From positions 3,370,001 through 3,434,000 of the forward strand of contig NZ_LT629775.1 in the NCBI RefSeq assembly GCF_900105395.1: a stretch of DNA of 64,000 nucleotides. Reading direction: 5' to 3'. Source of the DNA: Streptomyces sp. TLI_053 (GTDB taxonomy: Bacteria; Actinomycetota; Actinomycetes; Streptomycetales; Streptomycetaceae). Positions 8,339 through 17,381 of the stretch are shown one piece after another (the stretch's first letter is position 1; every line of letters starts with the position of its first letter). The position numbers and the translations under genes were made by a program. Below the pieces are notes generated by a model. That model was not told where the DNA came from, did not search any database, and saw nothing but the letters and a program-made list of their open reading frames with translations.

Positions 8339-9480
8339 TCAGCGCTCGGCGGCGGCCGGGCGGGGCGCGCGCGGGTTGGGGCAGCAGGCCACCGCGCAGA
8401 CGTCGTGGCTGGGCCCGAGCGCGCCCAGGGCGCAGCGGGACACCGGCTCGCCGCGCTCGGCGGCGGCCCGCTCCAGGACGAGCTCGCGGACGGCGGCGGT
8501 GAACCGGGGGTCGGCCCCGACGGTGGCGGCCCGGGCGACCGGCAGGCCCAGTTCGGCCGCCCTGGCCGTCGCCTCGGTGTCGAGGTCGTACTTGACCTCC
8601 ATGTGGTCGGAGACGAAGCCGATCGGGACCATCACCACGGCCGGGGCGCCGTCGGCGTGCTGCGCCTCGAGGTGGTCGCAGATGTCGGGCTCCAGCCACG
8701 GGATGTGCGGGGCGCCGCTGCGGCTCTGGAAGACCAGCTCCCAGCGGCGGTCCGCGACGCCGGTGCGAGCGGCGACCGCGGCGGCGACCAGCCGGGCGAC
8801 GTCCAGGTGCTGGGCGACGTAGGCACCGCCCGGGCGGCCCCGGGCCGGGTCGTCCGGGGCGCCGGAGGTCTCGGCCATGGTGTCGGGGATCGAGTGGGTG
8901 GTGAACGCCAGCCGGGCGCCGGCCCTGGTCCGCTCGGGCAGCCGGTCCAGGGCGGCCAGGGTGGCCTCGGTCATCGGCTCGACGAAGCCGGGGTGGTTGT
9001 AGAAGTGCCGCAGCTTGTCGACCCGGAGTTCCGGCAGTCCCTCGGCGGCCAGGGCGGCCAGCGCGTCGGCGAGGTTCTCCCGGTACTGGCGGCAGCCGGA
9101 GTAGCCGGCGTAGGCGCTGGTGGCGAGGACGGCGATCCGGCGGTGCCCGTCGGCGGCCAGCTCGCGCAGGGTGTCGACCAGGTAGGGCGCCCAGTTCCGG
9201 TTGCCCCAGTACACCGGCAGGTCGAGGCCGTGCTCGGCGAAGTCCTTGCGCAGCGCGGCCAGCAGGTCGCGGTTCTGCTCGTTGATCGGGCTGACGCCGC
9301 CGAACAGGAAGTAGTGCTTGCCCACTTCCCGGAGCCGTTCCTTGGGGATCCCCCGGCCGCGGGTGACGTTCTCCAGGAACGGCACGACGTCCTCGGGGCC
9401 TCGGGCCCGCCGAAGGAGAGCAGCAGCAGGGCGTCGTACGGGGCGGCGCCGGTGAGGGAGGTGTTGCGCACGTCGGACAT
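8339..9480 (-). pseudogene. hemH: ferrochelatase (coproporphyrin ferrochelatase type), frameshifted
   Basis: Inserts Fe2+ into coproporphyrin III (actinobacterial route, also named cpfC) or protoporphyrin. The reading frame is broken: residues [20 protein letters not shown] to SFGGPE are read from ATG 9480, but the continuation [19 protein letters not shown] and the rest of the enzyme is one frame away. Adding one G near 9396-9402 (GAGGCCCCGAGG read as GAGGGCCCCGAGG) restores a normal protein of about 380 residues. The rest is intact, including [28 protein letters not shown] and a cysteine-rich tail (CALG...CAVACC) like the 2Fe-2S ligands of this group. A remnant ATG at 9385 would lose the N-terminus. 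Heme synthesis is essential for most aerobes, so a sequence error is likelier than true loss. Confidence 0.85.
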
Positions 9481-9613
9481 GGGACCGATCCTGCCACTGT
9501 GGGCCCCGGGGCCGACGCCGGGACGGCGCCCGGTGTCCGGAAAATACCGATTGCCAAGGTTCGTAAGCTGTTGAGACCAGCCTCGTCCCTTACCCCCGAT
9601 TTGCGGAGCTCCC

Positions 9614-10870
9614 GTGCTGTCCAGCTACCGCCAGATATTCGCCGCCCCCGGCACTCTGGCCTTCTCGTCCAGCGGCTTCATCGCCAGGTTGCCGATCTCG
9701 ATGACCGGCATCGGCATCGTCACCATGCTCTCCCAGCTGAGGGGCTCGTACGGCATCGCGGGCCTGGTGTCGGCGACGCTGGCGGTCTCGGCGGCGATCC
9801 TGGGGCCGATGGTCTCCTGGCTGGTGGACCGGCACGGGCAGCGCCGGGTCGCCGTGCCGGCGACCGTCATCACGATCGCCGCCGCGACCGGACTGCTGCT
9901 GTGCGCCCACTTCTCGGCGCCGACCTGGACGCTGTTCGTCTTCGCGGTCGGCATGGGCGGGATGCCCAGCACCGGCGCGATGGTCCGTGCGCGCTGGGCG
10001 CACCTGTACCGGGACGAGGCGCCGAAGCTGCACACCGCCTACTCCTTCGAGGCGGTGGTCGACGAGGTCTGCTTCATCGTCGGCCCGATCCTGTCGATCG
10101 GACTGGCCACCGCGGTCTTCCCGGAGGCGGGCGTCCTGCTCGCCGGGGTCTTCCTCGCCGTCGGCATCGCCCTGTTCACCGCGCAGCGGCGGACCGAGCC
10201 GCCGCTGCATCCCGCGCACGCCCACACCGGCCGCAGCGCGATCCTGAACGGCGGCCTGGTCGTCCTGGTGCTGACCTTCGTCGCCACCGGGGCGATCTTC
10301 GGCTCGGTCGAGGTGGTCACCGTCGCCTACGCCGAGGCCCAGGGCCACAAGGCGCTCGCCAGCGTGATCCTGGCGCTCTGGGCGCTCGGCTCCTGCGTGG
10401 CCGGCTTCGTGTTCGGCACCCTGAAGCTCACCGGGTCGATGGCGAGCCGCTTCTTCGGCGGGGTGGTCTTCATGGCGGTCAGCATGGTGCCGCTGCTGCT
10501 GGTCGCCGAGGCGGTGAGCGGGGTGGGCGGCCTGGTCGCGGTCGGCGGCGCGCTGCTGATCGCGGGCATCGCCATCTCCCCCACCCTGATCACCGCGATG
10601 GCCCTGGTCGAGCGGCTGGTGCCGCCCGCCCAGCTGACCGAGGGCATGACCTGGACGACCACCGGGCTGGCGATCGGCGTCGCGATCGGTTCCTCGGTCG
10701 GCGGCTGGACGATCGACGCCGCGGGGGCAGCGGCCGGTTACTGGGTCCCGCTGACCGCCGGGCTGTTCGGCGTCCTGACGGCGGCGGCCGGACTCAAGCG
10801 GCTGCGGGCCGGGCTGGACGCCGAACCGGGCAGCCCCGCGTCCACCGAAACCGTGGACCTCGGACGCTGA
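9614..10870 (+). CDS. MFS transporter
   Basis: A 418-residue protein with about 12 hydrophobic segments, a WLVDRHGQRRVAVPA loop between TM2 and TM3 (the MFS motif A region) and the motif-rich AVGMGGMPSTGAMVRARW segment. The second half repeats the layout from GRSAILNGGLVVLVL onward. It belongs to the major facilitator superfamily, probably an efflux-type carrier; substrate unknown. GTG 9614 follows GGAG. It is divergent from hemH and directly precedes an 11-bp palindrome before the next gene. Downstream flavoenzyme is co-directional but separated by 93 bp. Confidence 0.82.
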   Translation: MLSSYRQIFAAPGTLAFSSSGFIARLPISMTGIGIVTMLSQLRGSYGIAGLVSATLAVSAAILGPMVSWLVDRHGQRRVAVPATVITIAAATGLLLCAHFSAPTWTLFVFAVGMGGMPSTGAMVRARWAHLYRDEAPKLHTAYSFEAVVDEVCFIVGPILSIGLATAVFPEAGVLLAGVFLAVGIALFTAQRRTEPPLHPAHAHTGRSAILNGGLVVLVLTFVATGAIFGSVEVVTVAYAEAQGHKALASVILALWALGSCVAGFVFGTLKLTGSMASRFFGGVVFMAVSMVPLLLVAEAVSGVGGLVAVGGALLIAGIAISPTLITAMALVERLVPPAQLTEGMTWTTTGLAIGVAIGSSVGGWTIDAAGAAAGYWVPLTAGLFGVLTAAAGLKRLRAGLDAEPGSPASTETVDLGR

Positions 10871-10886
10871 CCTGACTTACCCTCCT

Positions 10887-10915
10887 CCCTACCCGCGGCC
10901 TACCCGCGGGTAGGG
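10887..10915. terminator. Stem-loop between MFS and flavoenzyme genes
   Basis: CCCTACCCGCG (10887-10897) pairs with CGCGGGTAGGG (10905-10915) around seven bases; CTACCCGCGG is also directly repeated. It may terminate the MFS transcript or be an operator for the following gene, whose AGGAGG ribosome site is 36 bp further on. Confidence 0.5.
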
Positions 10916-10963
10916 AACGAGGTGAGCCGAAGCCCGTTCGGCCACGGAGCAGGAGGCGCCGCA

Positions 10964-12286
10964 ATGCCCCAGGCCAGTACCGCTGCCCGCACCCGCTGGA
11001 CCAACTGGGCGGGCAACCAGAGCACCGTGCCCGCGCGGGTGGTCACCCCCGGCAGTGCGGAGGAACTGGCCAAGGAGATCCTGCGCGCCGCCGACCGGGG
11101 CGAGACCGTCAAGGCGGTCGGTTCCGGCCACTCCTTCACCGCGATCGCCTCCGCCGGCAACGGCGTCCTGGTCCGCCCGCACGGGCTGACCGCCGTCCGC
11201 GGGATCGACCACGAGAACGGCACCGTCACCGTCGAGGCCGGACTGCCGCTGCACCGGCTCAACCGGCTGCTCGCCGCCGCGGGCCTCTCGCTCACCAACA
11301 TGGGCGACATCGAGGTGCAGACCGTGGCCGGCGCCACCAGCACCGGCACCCACGGCACCGGCCGGGACTCCGGGTCGCTGGCCGCCCAGATCCGCGGGCT
11401 GGAGATCGTGCTCGCCGACGGAAGCGTCCGGCACTGCTCCCCCGCCGCGGACCCGGAGCTGTTCGAGGCCGCCCGGCTCGGCCTCGGCGCGCTCGGCGTG
11501 ATCACCGCGCTCACCCTCGCCGTCGAACCGGCCTTCCTGCTCACCGCGCACGAGCAGCCGATGCGCTTCGACGAGGTGCTGCACCGGCTGGACGACCTCA
11601 CCGCCGTCAACGAGCACTTCGAGTTCTACTGGTTCCCGCACACCGACCGCTGCTCCACCAAGCGCAACAACCGCAGCCAGGGGCCGGCCGCTCCGCTGCC
11701 CCGGTTCAAGGAGTGGCTGGAGGACGACTTCCTCTCCAACACCGTCTGGGAGGGCGCCTGCCGGGTCGGGCGCCGCTTCCCCGCCTCGGTGCCGACGATC
11801 GCCGCGCTGGCCAGCCGGGCCTGGTCGGACCGCAGCTACACCGACACCGCCCACCGGGTCTTCACCAGCCCCCGCAAGGTGCGCTTCGTCGAGATGGAGT
11901 ACGCGGTGCCGCGTGCCTCGGTGGGCGAGGTGCTGCGCGAGCTGCGGGCCTTGGTCGAGCGGTCCCGCTGGCGGATCAGCTTCCCGGTCGAGGTGCGGTT
12001 CGCCCCGGCCGACGAGGTCTGGCTCTCCACCGCCCACGGCCGGGACACCGCCTACATCGCCGTCCACCTGTACCGGGGCACCGCGGAGCAGGGCTACTTC
12101 ACGGCGGTGGAGCGGCTGATGACCGAACACGGCGGCCGGCCGCACTGGGGCAAGCTGCACACCCGGGACGCCGAGTACCTCGCCGGGGTCTACCCGCGCT
12201 TCGCGGACTTCACCGCGCTGCGCGACGAGCTCGACCCGGACCGCCGCTTCGGCAACGACTACCTGCGCCGGGTACTGGGCGCCTAG
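10964..12286 (+). CDS. FAD-linked oxidase, aldonolactone/alditol oxidase family
   Basis: A 440-residue vanillyl-alcohol-oxidase-fold flavoenzyme. The N-terminal FAD domain has AVGSGHSF with His56, the residue that carries covalent FAD in alditol oxidases, and GATSTGTHGTG further on. The C-terminal ALO domain has PVEVRFAPADEVWLS and HWGKLHTRDAEYL, close to the HWxK signature of the family. Likely oxidises a polyol or aldonolactone with oxygen. ATG 10964 has AGGAGG seven bases upstream. Its TAG stop shares the palindrome CTAG with the stop of the convergent next gene. Confidence 0.85.
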   Translation: MPQASTAARTRWTNWAGNQSTVPARVVTPGSAEELAKEILRAADRGETVKAVGSGHSFTAIASAGNGVLVRPHGLTAVRGIDHENGTVTVEAGLPLHRLNRLLAAAGLSLTNMGDIEVQTVAGATSTGTHGTGRDSGSLAAQIRGLEIVLADGSVRHCSPAADPELFEAARLGLGALGVITALTLAVEPAFLLTAHEQPMRFDEVLHRLDDLTAVNEHFEFYWFPHTDRCSTKRNNRSQGPAAPLPRFKEWLEDDFLSNTVWEGACRVGRRFPASVPTIAALASRAWSDRSYTDTAHRVFTSPRKVRFVEMEYAVPRASVGEVLRELRALVERSRWRISFPVEVRFAPADEVWLSTAHGRDTAYIAVHLYRGTAEQGYFTAVERLMTEHGGRPHWGKLHTRDAEYLAGVYPRFADFTALRDELDPDRRFGNDYLRRVLGA

Positions 12287-13230
12287 GACGCCTGGGGTGC
12301 CGGCGGCACCTGGGGGGCCCGGGGCGTGGTCGCCGGGTCCGGGGCCGCCGGCGGGGGGACGACGGCGGTGGTCGGGTCCGGGGGCTTCGGGACCGCGCCG
12401 CCGGACGGCTTCGCGGAGGCGCTCCCGCCGCCGGACGGCGCCGGGGACGTGGCCGGGGCGGAGGGCTCGCCGGAGGGGCGGGCCGAGGGGGAGCCCGAGG
12501 CCGGCGCGGACGGCGTGGCGCCGGAACCGCCCGGGGCGCCGGAGGACGGGGAGGCCGTCGGGGCGGAGGACGGCCCCTCGCCGTCCTCGCCCGGACGGGC
12601 ACCGGGGGCCGGCCGGCCGGAGGCGCCGCCGTCCCGGCCCGCGGAGGGCGAGGGCACGGCCGCCGGCCCGGAGGGCGGCGCGTCGCCCGGCGGCTTCCGG
12701 TCGACCCGGCCGCCCAGCGAGGTGCCGGTGCCCGACTCGCCCTGGACCGTCGCCGACACCGGTCGGCCGGTCGCCAGCTCGAAGGCGAGGATCGGCACCA
12801 TCGCGACCGTGAACACCAGGGCCGAGACGGCCGCGTACGTCCACCGGCTCCGCCGGCGCCGCGCCCGGAGCAGTCTCGGCGCGCTCCACCCGTCCGGACC
12901 GGGCGGCGGGACCGGGTCGGCCCGGTCCGGCTCCGGCGCCTGCCGCAGACCGTTCGCGAGCTGCCCCGGACCGGCGGCGCGGTCGACCGCGCCGCGCAGC
13001 TGCTCGCCGGTGCGCCGGAAGAGGTGCTGGAACAGCGCCCCGCCGGTGGTCGCGCCGATACTCACCACCGCCGCGCCGAGAATGGTTCCGTACACCCCGA
13101 GTTCGGACGCCAGCACCGCCCCCACCACGGTGGCCAGCGCGCTGGCGGCGACCTGAGTCGCACTCAGATCAATTCGCCTGCGACCTTCCTCCGCCGCGCC
13201 CCGTTCGGGCTTCTGCTCCGGCATCGACAT
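12283..13230 (-). CDS. Pro/Ser/Gly-rich membrane protein, function unknown
   Basis: A 315-residue protein. Residues 24-64 carry a hydrophobic stretch (SALATVVGAVLASELGVYG) and a second TM segment lies near 131-153, after a basic RARRRRSRW. The C-terminal 150 residues are low-complexity Pro/Ser/Ala/Gly, consistent with an extracellular wall-spanning tail. This layout is common next to sepH in streptomycetes as far as I recall. Start ATG 13230 is followed by SMPEQKPERGAAEEG. It is convergent with the flavoenzyme gene, the stop codons overlapping in CTAG. Confidence 0.7.
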   Translation of the reverse strand: MSMPEQKPERGAAEEGRRRIDLSATQVAASALATVVGAVLASELGVYGTILGAAVVSIGATTGGALFQHLFRRTGEQLRGAVDRAAGPGQLANGLRQAPEPDRADPVPPPGPDGWSAPRLLRARRRRSRWTYAAVSALVFTVAMVPILAFELATGRPVSATVQGESGTGTSLGGRVDRKPPGDAPPSGPAAVPSPSAGRDGGASGRPAPGARPGEDGEGPSSAPTASPSSGAPGGSGATPSAPASGSPSARPSGEPSAPATSPAPSGGGSASAKPSGGAVPKPPDPTTAVVPPPAAPDPATTPRAPQVPPAPQAS

Positions 13231-13773
13231 CCCTCGCGTCAGTACGACTGTCCTTCGAACAAGTCACTCCATCCTGCCCAAAGAAGGACACAAGGGTCGA
13301 AAATGCGGTTCTCCGCGAGAGATATATGTGAAGATGATCACCGTTCATCGGTCGATCCTCGGCCATTGGGGTCGTGTGCTCTTGAGATTCCCGTGAATCG
13401 CGGGAGACTTGAGCGGCGAGCCGCCCCTTCGGATGCCACGAATGGAGTACTGTTCGTAAAGCCTGAGCCCAGGTCGACTTGTCGACTGCCCATCAACCGG
13501 CAGCTTGACAAGGAGTGGTGGCGCAGGCGCGCACGGCGACACCGGTCCCGGATCGTCGCGTCACTCCACGTGCGAGGACGGTCGGGGCACCCAGGCGCGA
13601 CGTCGACGGATGACGTGGCAAAAAGGCAACCGTGCCACAGCGGTGTGGCCGGGCGTAAGCCCGACACGCCGGGGAACTCAGCAAGGTTGTGGCCAGTCGC
13701 GAGTGGGCAGGCCACACTCAGTACGGGAGCAGCGACGCAGGTGACGTCGGCAGGCACCACCCGGGAGGTAAGC
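13231..13773. other. 543-bp divergent region upstream of sepH
   Basis: The segment 13231-13500 is less GC-rich than its surroundings. It contains a tandem GTCGAC-TT-GTCGAC (13473-13486) and a GATTC-CCGT-GAATC inverted repeat near 13386-13399. An open frame continues upstream of sepH in phase but has no ribosome site and no family resemblance, so I treat it as non-coding. Promoters for both flanking genes should lie here. Confidence 0.5.
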
Positions 13774-14820
13774 GTGCCCGAACTGCGGGTTGTGGCCGTC
13801 AGCAACGACGGCACACGGCTGGTGCTCAAGGCTGCCGACAGCACCGAGTACACCCTCCCCATCGACGAGCGGCTGCGGGCCGCCATCCGTGGTGACCGGC
13901 CGCGCCTCGGCCAGATCGAGATCGAGGTCGAGAGCCACCTCCGCCCCCGGGACATCCAGGCGCGGATACGAGCCGGTGCCTCCGCCGAGGAGGTCGCCCA
14001 GGCCGCCGGCATCTCCGTCGACCGGGTCCGCCGCTTCGAGGGTCCGGTGCTGGCCGAGCGCGCCTTCATGGCCGAGCGGGCCCGGAAGACCGCGATCCGC
14101 CGGCACGGCGAGGCCCCCGGCCCGCAGCTGGGCGAGGCGGTCTCCGAGCGGCTGGCGCTGCGCGGCGCCGAGAAGGAGACCGAGCGCTGGGACTCCTGGC
14201 GGCGCGACGACGGCACCTGGGAGGTCATCCTCTCCTACCGGGCCGACGGCGAGGGCCGCAGTGCGGCCTGGACGTACGACCCGCCCCGGCGGCTGGTGCA
14301 GCCCAACGACGACGAGGCCCGCGCGCTGATCGGCGAGTCGGTCGAGCGCGAGGACGATTCGGTCTTCCCGTTCATCCCGCGGATCGCCCGACTCCCCCAC
14401 GACCGGCCGCTGCGCCCGATGATCGACCGGCCCTCGGCGGACCGGATCATGTCGGCCCGCGAGGTGCGGGAGTCCCGTGAGGCGACGGCCGAGTCCCGGG
14501 ACTCGCTGACCAGCCTGCTGGACGTGGTGCCCGCCTTCCGCGGCGACCTCGCGGTCGGCGCGCCGCCGCCGATCGAGCCGGTGCCCGCCGAGGTGGCCGA
14601 GGAGGAGGTCGCGGAGCCCGCGGCCGCCGCCCCGGCGGTCGGCGCGGGTTCGGCGTACGCGGACATCCTGATGCCCCGGGCGGTGGCACCGCACCGGGAG
14701 CGGCTGGTCGGCACCACCGACCGTCAGGCCGAGGCCGACGGTGTGCGGCCCGGGCGCCGGGCCACCGTGCCGAGCTGGGACGAGATCGTCTTCGGCAGCC
14801 GGCGCAAGAAGCAGGAGTAG
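13774..14820 (+). CDS. sepH: septation protein SepH
   Basis: Actinobacterial cell-division protein that binds FtsZ and promotes Z-ring assembly. The 348 residues comprise an N-terminal DUF3071 domain (about 1-170: VVAVSNDGTRLVLKA, RPRDIQARIRAGASAEEVAQ with an HTH-like motif, RWDSWRRDDGTWEVIL) and an acidic, Ala/Pro-rich C-terminal half with a basic end (GSRRKKQE). GTG 13774 has GGGAGG upstream and is the expected VPELRVV start. Length is normal for Streptomyces SepH (about 340-350). A strong terminator follows. Confidence 0.93.
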   Translation: MPELRVVAVSNDGTRLVLKAADSTEYTLPIDERLRAAIRGDRPRLGQIEIEVESHLRPRDIQARIRAGASAEEVAQAAGISVDRVRRFEGPVLAERAFMAERARKTAIRRHGEAPGPQLGEAVSERLALRGAEKETERWDSWRRDDGTWEVILSYRADGEGRSAAWTYDPPRRLVQPNDDEARALIGESVEREDDSVFPFIPRIARLPHDRPLRPMIDRPSADRIMSAREVRESREATAESRDSLTSLLDVVPAFRGDLAVGAPPPIEPVPAEVAEEEVAEPAAAAPAVGAGSAYADILMPRAVAPHRERLVGTTDRQAEADGVRPGRRATVPSWDEIVFGSRRKKQE

Positions 14821-14859
14821 CACCGCGGGGCGGCAGGACCGCGGCGCGGCAGAGCGGTG

Positions 14860-14894
14860 CGAAGGCGCGGACGACCCGGTCGTCCGCGCCTTCG
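14860..14894. terminator. Bidirectional terminator after sepH
   Basis: CGAAGGCGCGGACGA (14860-14874) pairs with 14880-14894 around five bases. It lies 40 bp after the sepH stop and 13 bp before the end of the convergent sulfurtransferase gene, so serves both. Confidence 0.8.
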
Positions 14895-14906
14895 GCGTCG
14901 GCGGGC

Positions 14907-15776
14907 TCAGCCGGGCTGGTCGGTGACGGCGACCGGGCGGGCCGCGTCACTGGACCACTCGCTCCACGAGCCCGGGTAGAGGGTGGCCGGCAGCCCGGCC
15001 ACCGCGAGCGCCAGGATCTGGTGCGCGGCCGTCACCCCGGAGCCGCAGTAGACGGCGGTGCCCCGCTCCCCCGCGCCCAGATCCCGGAACCGGGCGGCGA
15101 GTTCGGCGGCCGGGCGGAAGCGGCCGTCCGGACCGACGTTCTCGGTGGTCGGCGCGGAGACCGCGCCGGGGATGTGGCCGGCGCGCGGGTCGATCGGCTC
15201 GGTCTCGCCCCGGTAGCGCTCCCCCGCCCGGGCGTCCAGCAGCAGCGCCTCCCGGGCCCAGGCGGCGGCGCCGTCCGCGTCGACCACCGGCAGCTGCCCC
15301 GGGACCGGCTTGAAGTCACCGTCCCCGGCGGGCGGCACCTCGGTGGTGACCGGCAGGCCGGCCTCCTGCCAGGCCGCGAAGCCGCCGTCCAGCACCCGGA
15401 CGTCCGGGTGGCCGGCCCAGCGCAGCAGCCACCAGGCGCGGGCGGCGGCCAGCGAGGTGGCGCCGTCGTAGACCACCACCGGGCGGTCGGCCGAGACGCC
15501 GAGGCGGCGCAGCGCGGCGCCGAACTCCTCCGGGTCGGGCAGCGGATGGCGGCCGCCGCGCCCGGGCGGGCCGGCCGGGGCGGCGAGGTCGGTGCCGAGG
15601 GCGACGAAACGGGCGCCGGGCAGATGGCCGGCGGTGTAGTCCTCGATGCCGGGCGGACCGCCGAGCTGCCAGCGCACATCGAGCAGGATCGGCGGGCGCC
15701 CGGAGTCGAGCGACTCCCGCAAACCGGTCACCGACACCAGCGGGGAGTCATCGTGAAGGGTGGTCATGGCGGTCAT
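14907..15776 (-). CDS. thiosulfate/3-mercaptopyruvate sulfurtransferase
   Basis: A two-domain rhodanese of about 289 residues. The N-terminal, inactive domain contains LLDVRWQLGG and YTAGHLPGARF; the C-terminal domain carries LLDARAGERYRGE, GHIPGAVSAP and the active-site loop CGSGVTAAH with the persulfide-forming cysteine. The CGSGV loop type is more typical of mercaptopyruvate sulfurtransferases than of CRxGx[RT] rhodaneses. Start is uncertain between ATG 15776 (MTAMTTLHDD) and ATG 15767 (MTTLHDD); neither has a clear ribosome site. Confidence 0.85.
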   Translation of the reverse strand: MTAMTTLHDDSPLVSVTGLRESLDSGRPPILLDVRWQLGGPPGIEDYTAGHLPGARFVALGTDLAAPAGPPGRGGRHPLPDPEEFGAALRRLGVSADRPVVVYDGATSLAAARAWWLLRWAGHPDVRVLDGGFAAWQEAGLPVTTEVPPAGDGDFKPVPGQLPVVDADGAAAWAREALLLDARAGERYRGETEPIDPRAGHIPGAVSAPTTENVGPDGRFRPAAELAARFRDLGAGERGTAVYCGSGVTAAHQILALAVAGLPATLYPGSWSEWSSDAARPVAVTDQPG

Positions 15777-15932
15777 TCTGGCGCAGGACCGGAGCGCCCC
15801 GGCGGGGTGGCGCTCTTTGTGCGCTCTTTGCCGGACTTTCCGCGCGGCCCGAGGGTTCGACGAGCGCCACGGTGGAAGCATCACCCTCACTGCGCCGTTT
15901 CGTGCGCCGACCGCCCGTTGAGGAGACCTGTC

Positions 15933-16682
15933 ATGCCCGCGCTGACACTCCGGCTGGCCCAGGGCACCCCGTGCTGGGTCAGCCTGATGACCGACGACCT
16001 GCCCGGCGCCCGGGCCTTCTACGGCGAACTGCTCGGCTGGACCTTCGCCCCGGGACCGGCCCAGCTCGGCGAGTACGTCCGGGCCCGGCTCGGCGAGGAG
16101 CCGGTGGCCGGGCTCGGGCTGTCCGCGGTGGCCGGCTTCCCGGTGCAGTGGACCAGCTACTTCGCGGTGGACGACGCGGACCGCGCGGCCCAGTTGGTGC
16201 GGGAGTGCGGCGGCACGGTCGCGGTCGGACCGCTCCAGGCCGAGCGGGCCGGGCGACTGGCGATCGCGGCCGACGTCTCCGGCGCGGTGTTCGGGCTCTG
16301 GCAGGGCGAGGAGCACCTCGGCCGGGAGAGCGGGCCGGGGCCGGGCGGACCGGCCTGGGCCGAGCTGCTCACCCCGGACGCGGAGGGCGCGGCCGTGTTC
16401 TACCGCGCGGTGCTCGGGGTGCCGGTGGCCGAGGCCGAGGGCGGGTCGGCCCTGCTGGTCGGCGGCCGGCCGGTGGCCGGGATCCGGCACGGCGCCGAGC
16501 TGCGCGGCCACCCGCCGCGCTGGCGCACCCACTTCGCGGTGTCCGACGTCGATCTGACGGCCCGCCGGGCGGTCGAGCTGGGCGGCCGGGTGCTGGTGGA
16601 ACCGCAGGGGACGCCGCGCGGCCGGGCGGCCCGGCTGGCGGACCCGCGCGGCGGGCACTTCTCGGTCCTGCAGGCCGGCTGA
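15933..16682 (+). CDS. VOC family protein with two glyoxalase-like domains
   Basis: A 249-residue protein made of two vicinal-oxygen-chelate domains. Domain 1 (about 10-125) starts GTPCWVSLMTDDLPGARAFY and contains QWTSYFAVDDADRAAQ; domain 2 (about 130-249) has AWAELLTPDAEGAAVFY and WRTHFAVSDVDLTARRAVEL and ends DPRGGHFSVLQAG. This is the layout of the small Streptomyces hydroxylase/bleomycin-resistance-like proteins; catalytic activity is not proven for them. ATG 15933 follows AGGAGA. It is divergent from the sulfurtransferase gene and convergent with tdk, only 9 bp away. Confidence 0.82.
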   Translation: MPALTLRLAQGTPCWVSLMTDDLPGARAFYGELLGWTFAPGPAQLGEYVRARLGEEPVAGLGLSAVAGFPVQWTSYFAVDDADRAAQLVRECGGTVAVGPLQAERAGRLAIAADVSGAVFGLWQGEEHLGRESGPGPGGPAWAELLTPDAEGAAVFYRAVLGVPVAEAEGGSALLVGGRPVAGIRHGAELRGHPPRWRTHFAVSDVDLTARRAVELGGRVLVEPQGTPRGRAARLADPRGGHFSVLQAG

Positions 16683-16691
16683 CGGCGCGGC

Positions 16692-17348
16692 TCAGGCCTG
16701 CTGTTCCTCGAAGGGGAGCACGTCCGGGGAGAGCACGGCGGCGCGGGCGGTGGCCGCGGTCAGCCGACGGCGGTGGTGCCGGCGGCAGAGCACCTCGTAG
16801 CCGACCTCGTCCTCGCGCACGGAGATGTCGCCGATGACGACCTGCGCGCCCTCGACCACCATGACCCCGCCGACGGTACGGGCGTTGTGGGTGGCCCGGG
16901 CTCCGCACCAGCAGAGCGCCTCGACCTGGAGCACCTCGACCCGGTCGGCGAGTTCGATCAGCCGCTGGGAGCCGGGGAAGAGCCGGGTGCGGAAGTCCGT
17001 GGTGATGCCGAAGGTGAAGACGTCGATGTCGAGTTCGTCGACCACCCGGGCGAGCTGGTCGATCTGCGCGGGGTCGAAGAACTGGGCCTCGTCGCAGATC
17101 AGGTAGTCCACCCGGCCGCCGGCCGAGAGCCGGTGCACGACATGGGCGTGGAAGTCGAACTCGTCGGCCACCTCGACCGCGTCGGCGCGCAGACCGAGCC
17201 GGCTGGAGATGGTGGCCGCACCGGCCCGGTCGTTGCGGGTGAGGATGATCCCCTGCCGGCCGCGGGCGGCGTGGTTGTGGTCCATCTGGAGCGCGAGGGT
17301 CGACTTCCCGCAGTCCATCGTGCCGGAGAAGAACACCAGTTCAGCCAT
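16692..17348 (-). CDS. tdk: thymidine kinase
   Basis: Phosphorylates thymidine to dTMP in the salvage pathway. The 218-residue type II enzyme has the P-loop GTMDCGKST (9-17), Walker-B-like DEAQFF (86-91, catalytic Glu87), the lasso region, and zinc ligands in CWCGARATHNAR and the later CRRHH. It is co-directional with the phosphodiesterase-like gene upstream (33-bp gap), so both may be co-transcribed. ATG 17348 is the natural start; length is typical of the family. Confidence 0.94.
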   Translation of the reverse strand: MAELVFFSGTMDCGKSTLALQMDHNHAARGRQGIILTRNDRAGAATISSRLGLRADAVEVADEFDFHAHVVHRLSAGGRVDYLICDEAQFFDPAQIDQLARVVDELDIDVFTFGITTDFRTRLFPGSQRLIELADRVEVLQVEALCWCGARATHNARTVGGVMVVEGAQVVIGDISVREDEVGYEVLCRRHHRRRLTAATARAAVLSPDVLPFEEQQA

Positions 17349-17381
17349 GGGTGGTGCGAGGGCCTTTCAGGTCGGGGGAGT

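Noticed and set aside
8339..9480. Programmed ribosomal frameshift in hemH
   Set aside because: No slippery heptamer or downstream pseudoknot known for this gene, and the needed shift fits a simple base deletion. The same defect occurs in two other genes.
7310..9574. Long + strand open frame over suhB-like and hemH genes
   Set aside because: Shadow of GC-rich coding on the minus strand; composition is Gly/Arg/Val repeats without motifs.
11713..14820. Very long frame fused to SepH
   Set aside because: Runs out of frame through the flavoenzyme gene; SepH starts at a GTG with GGGAGG at 13774.
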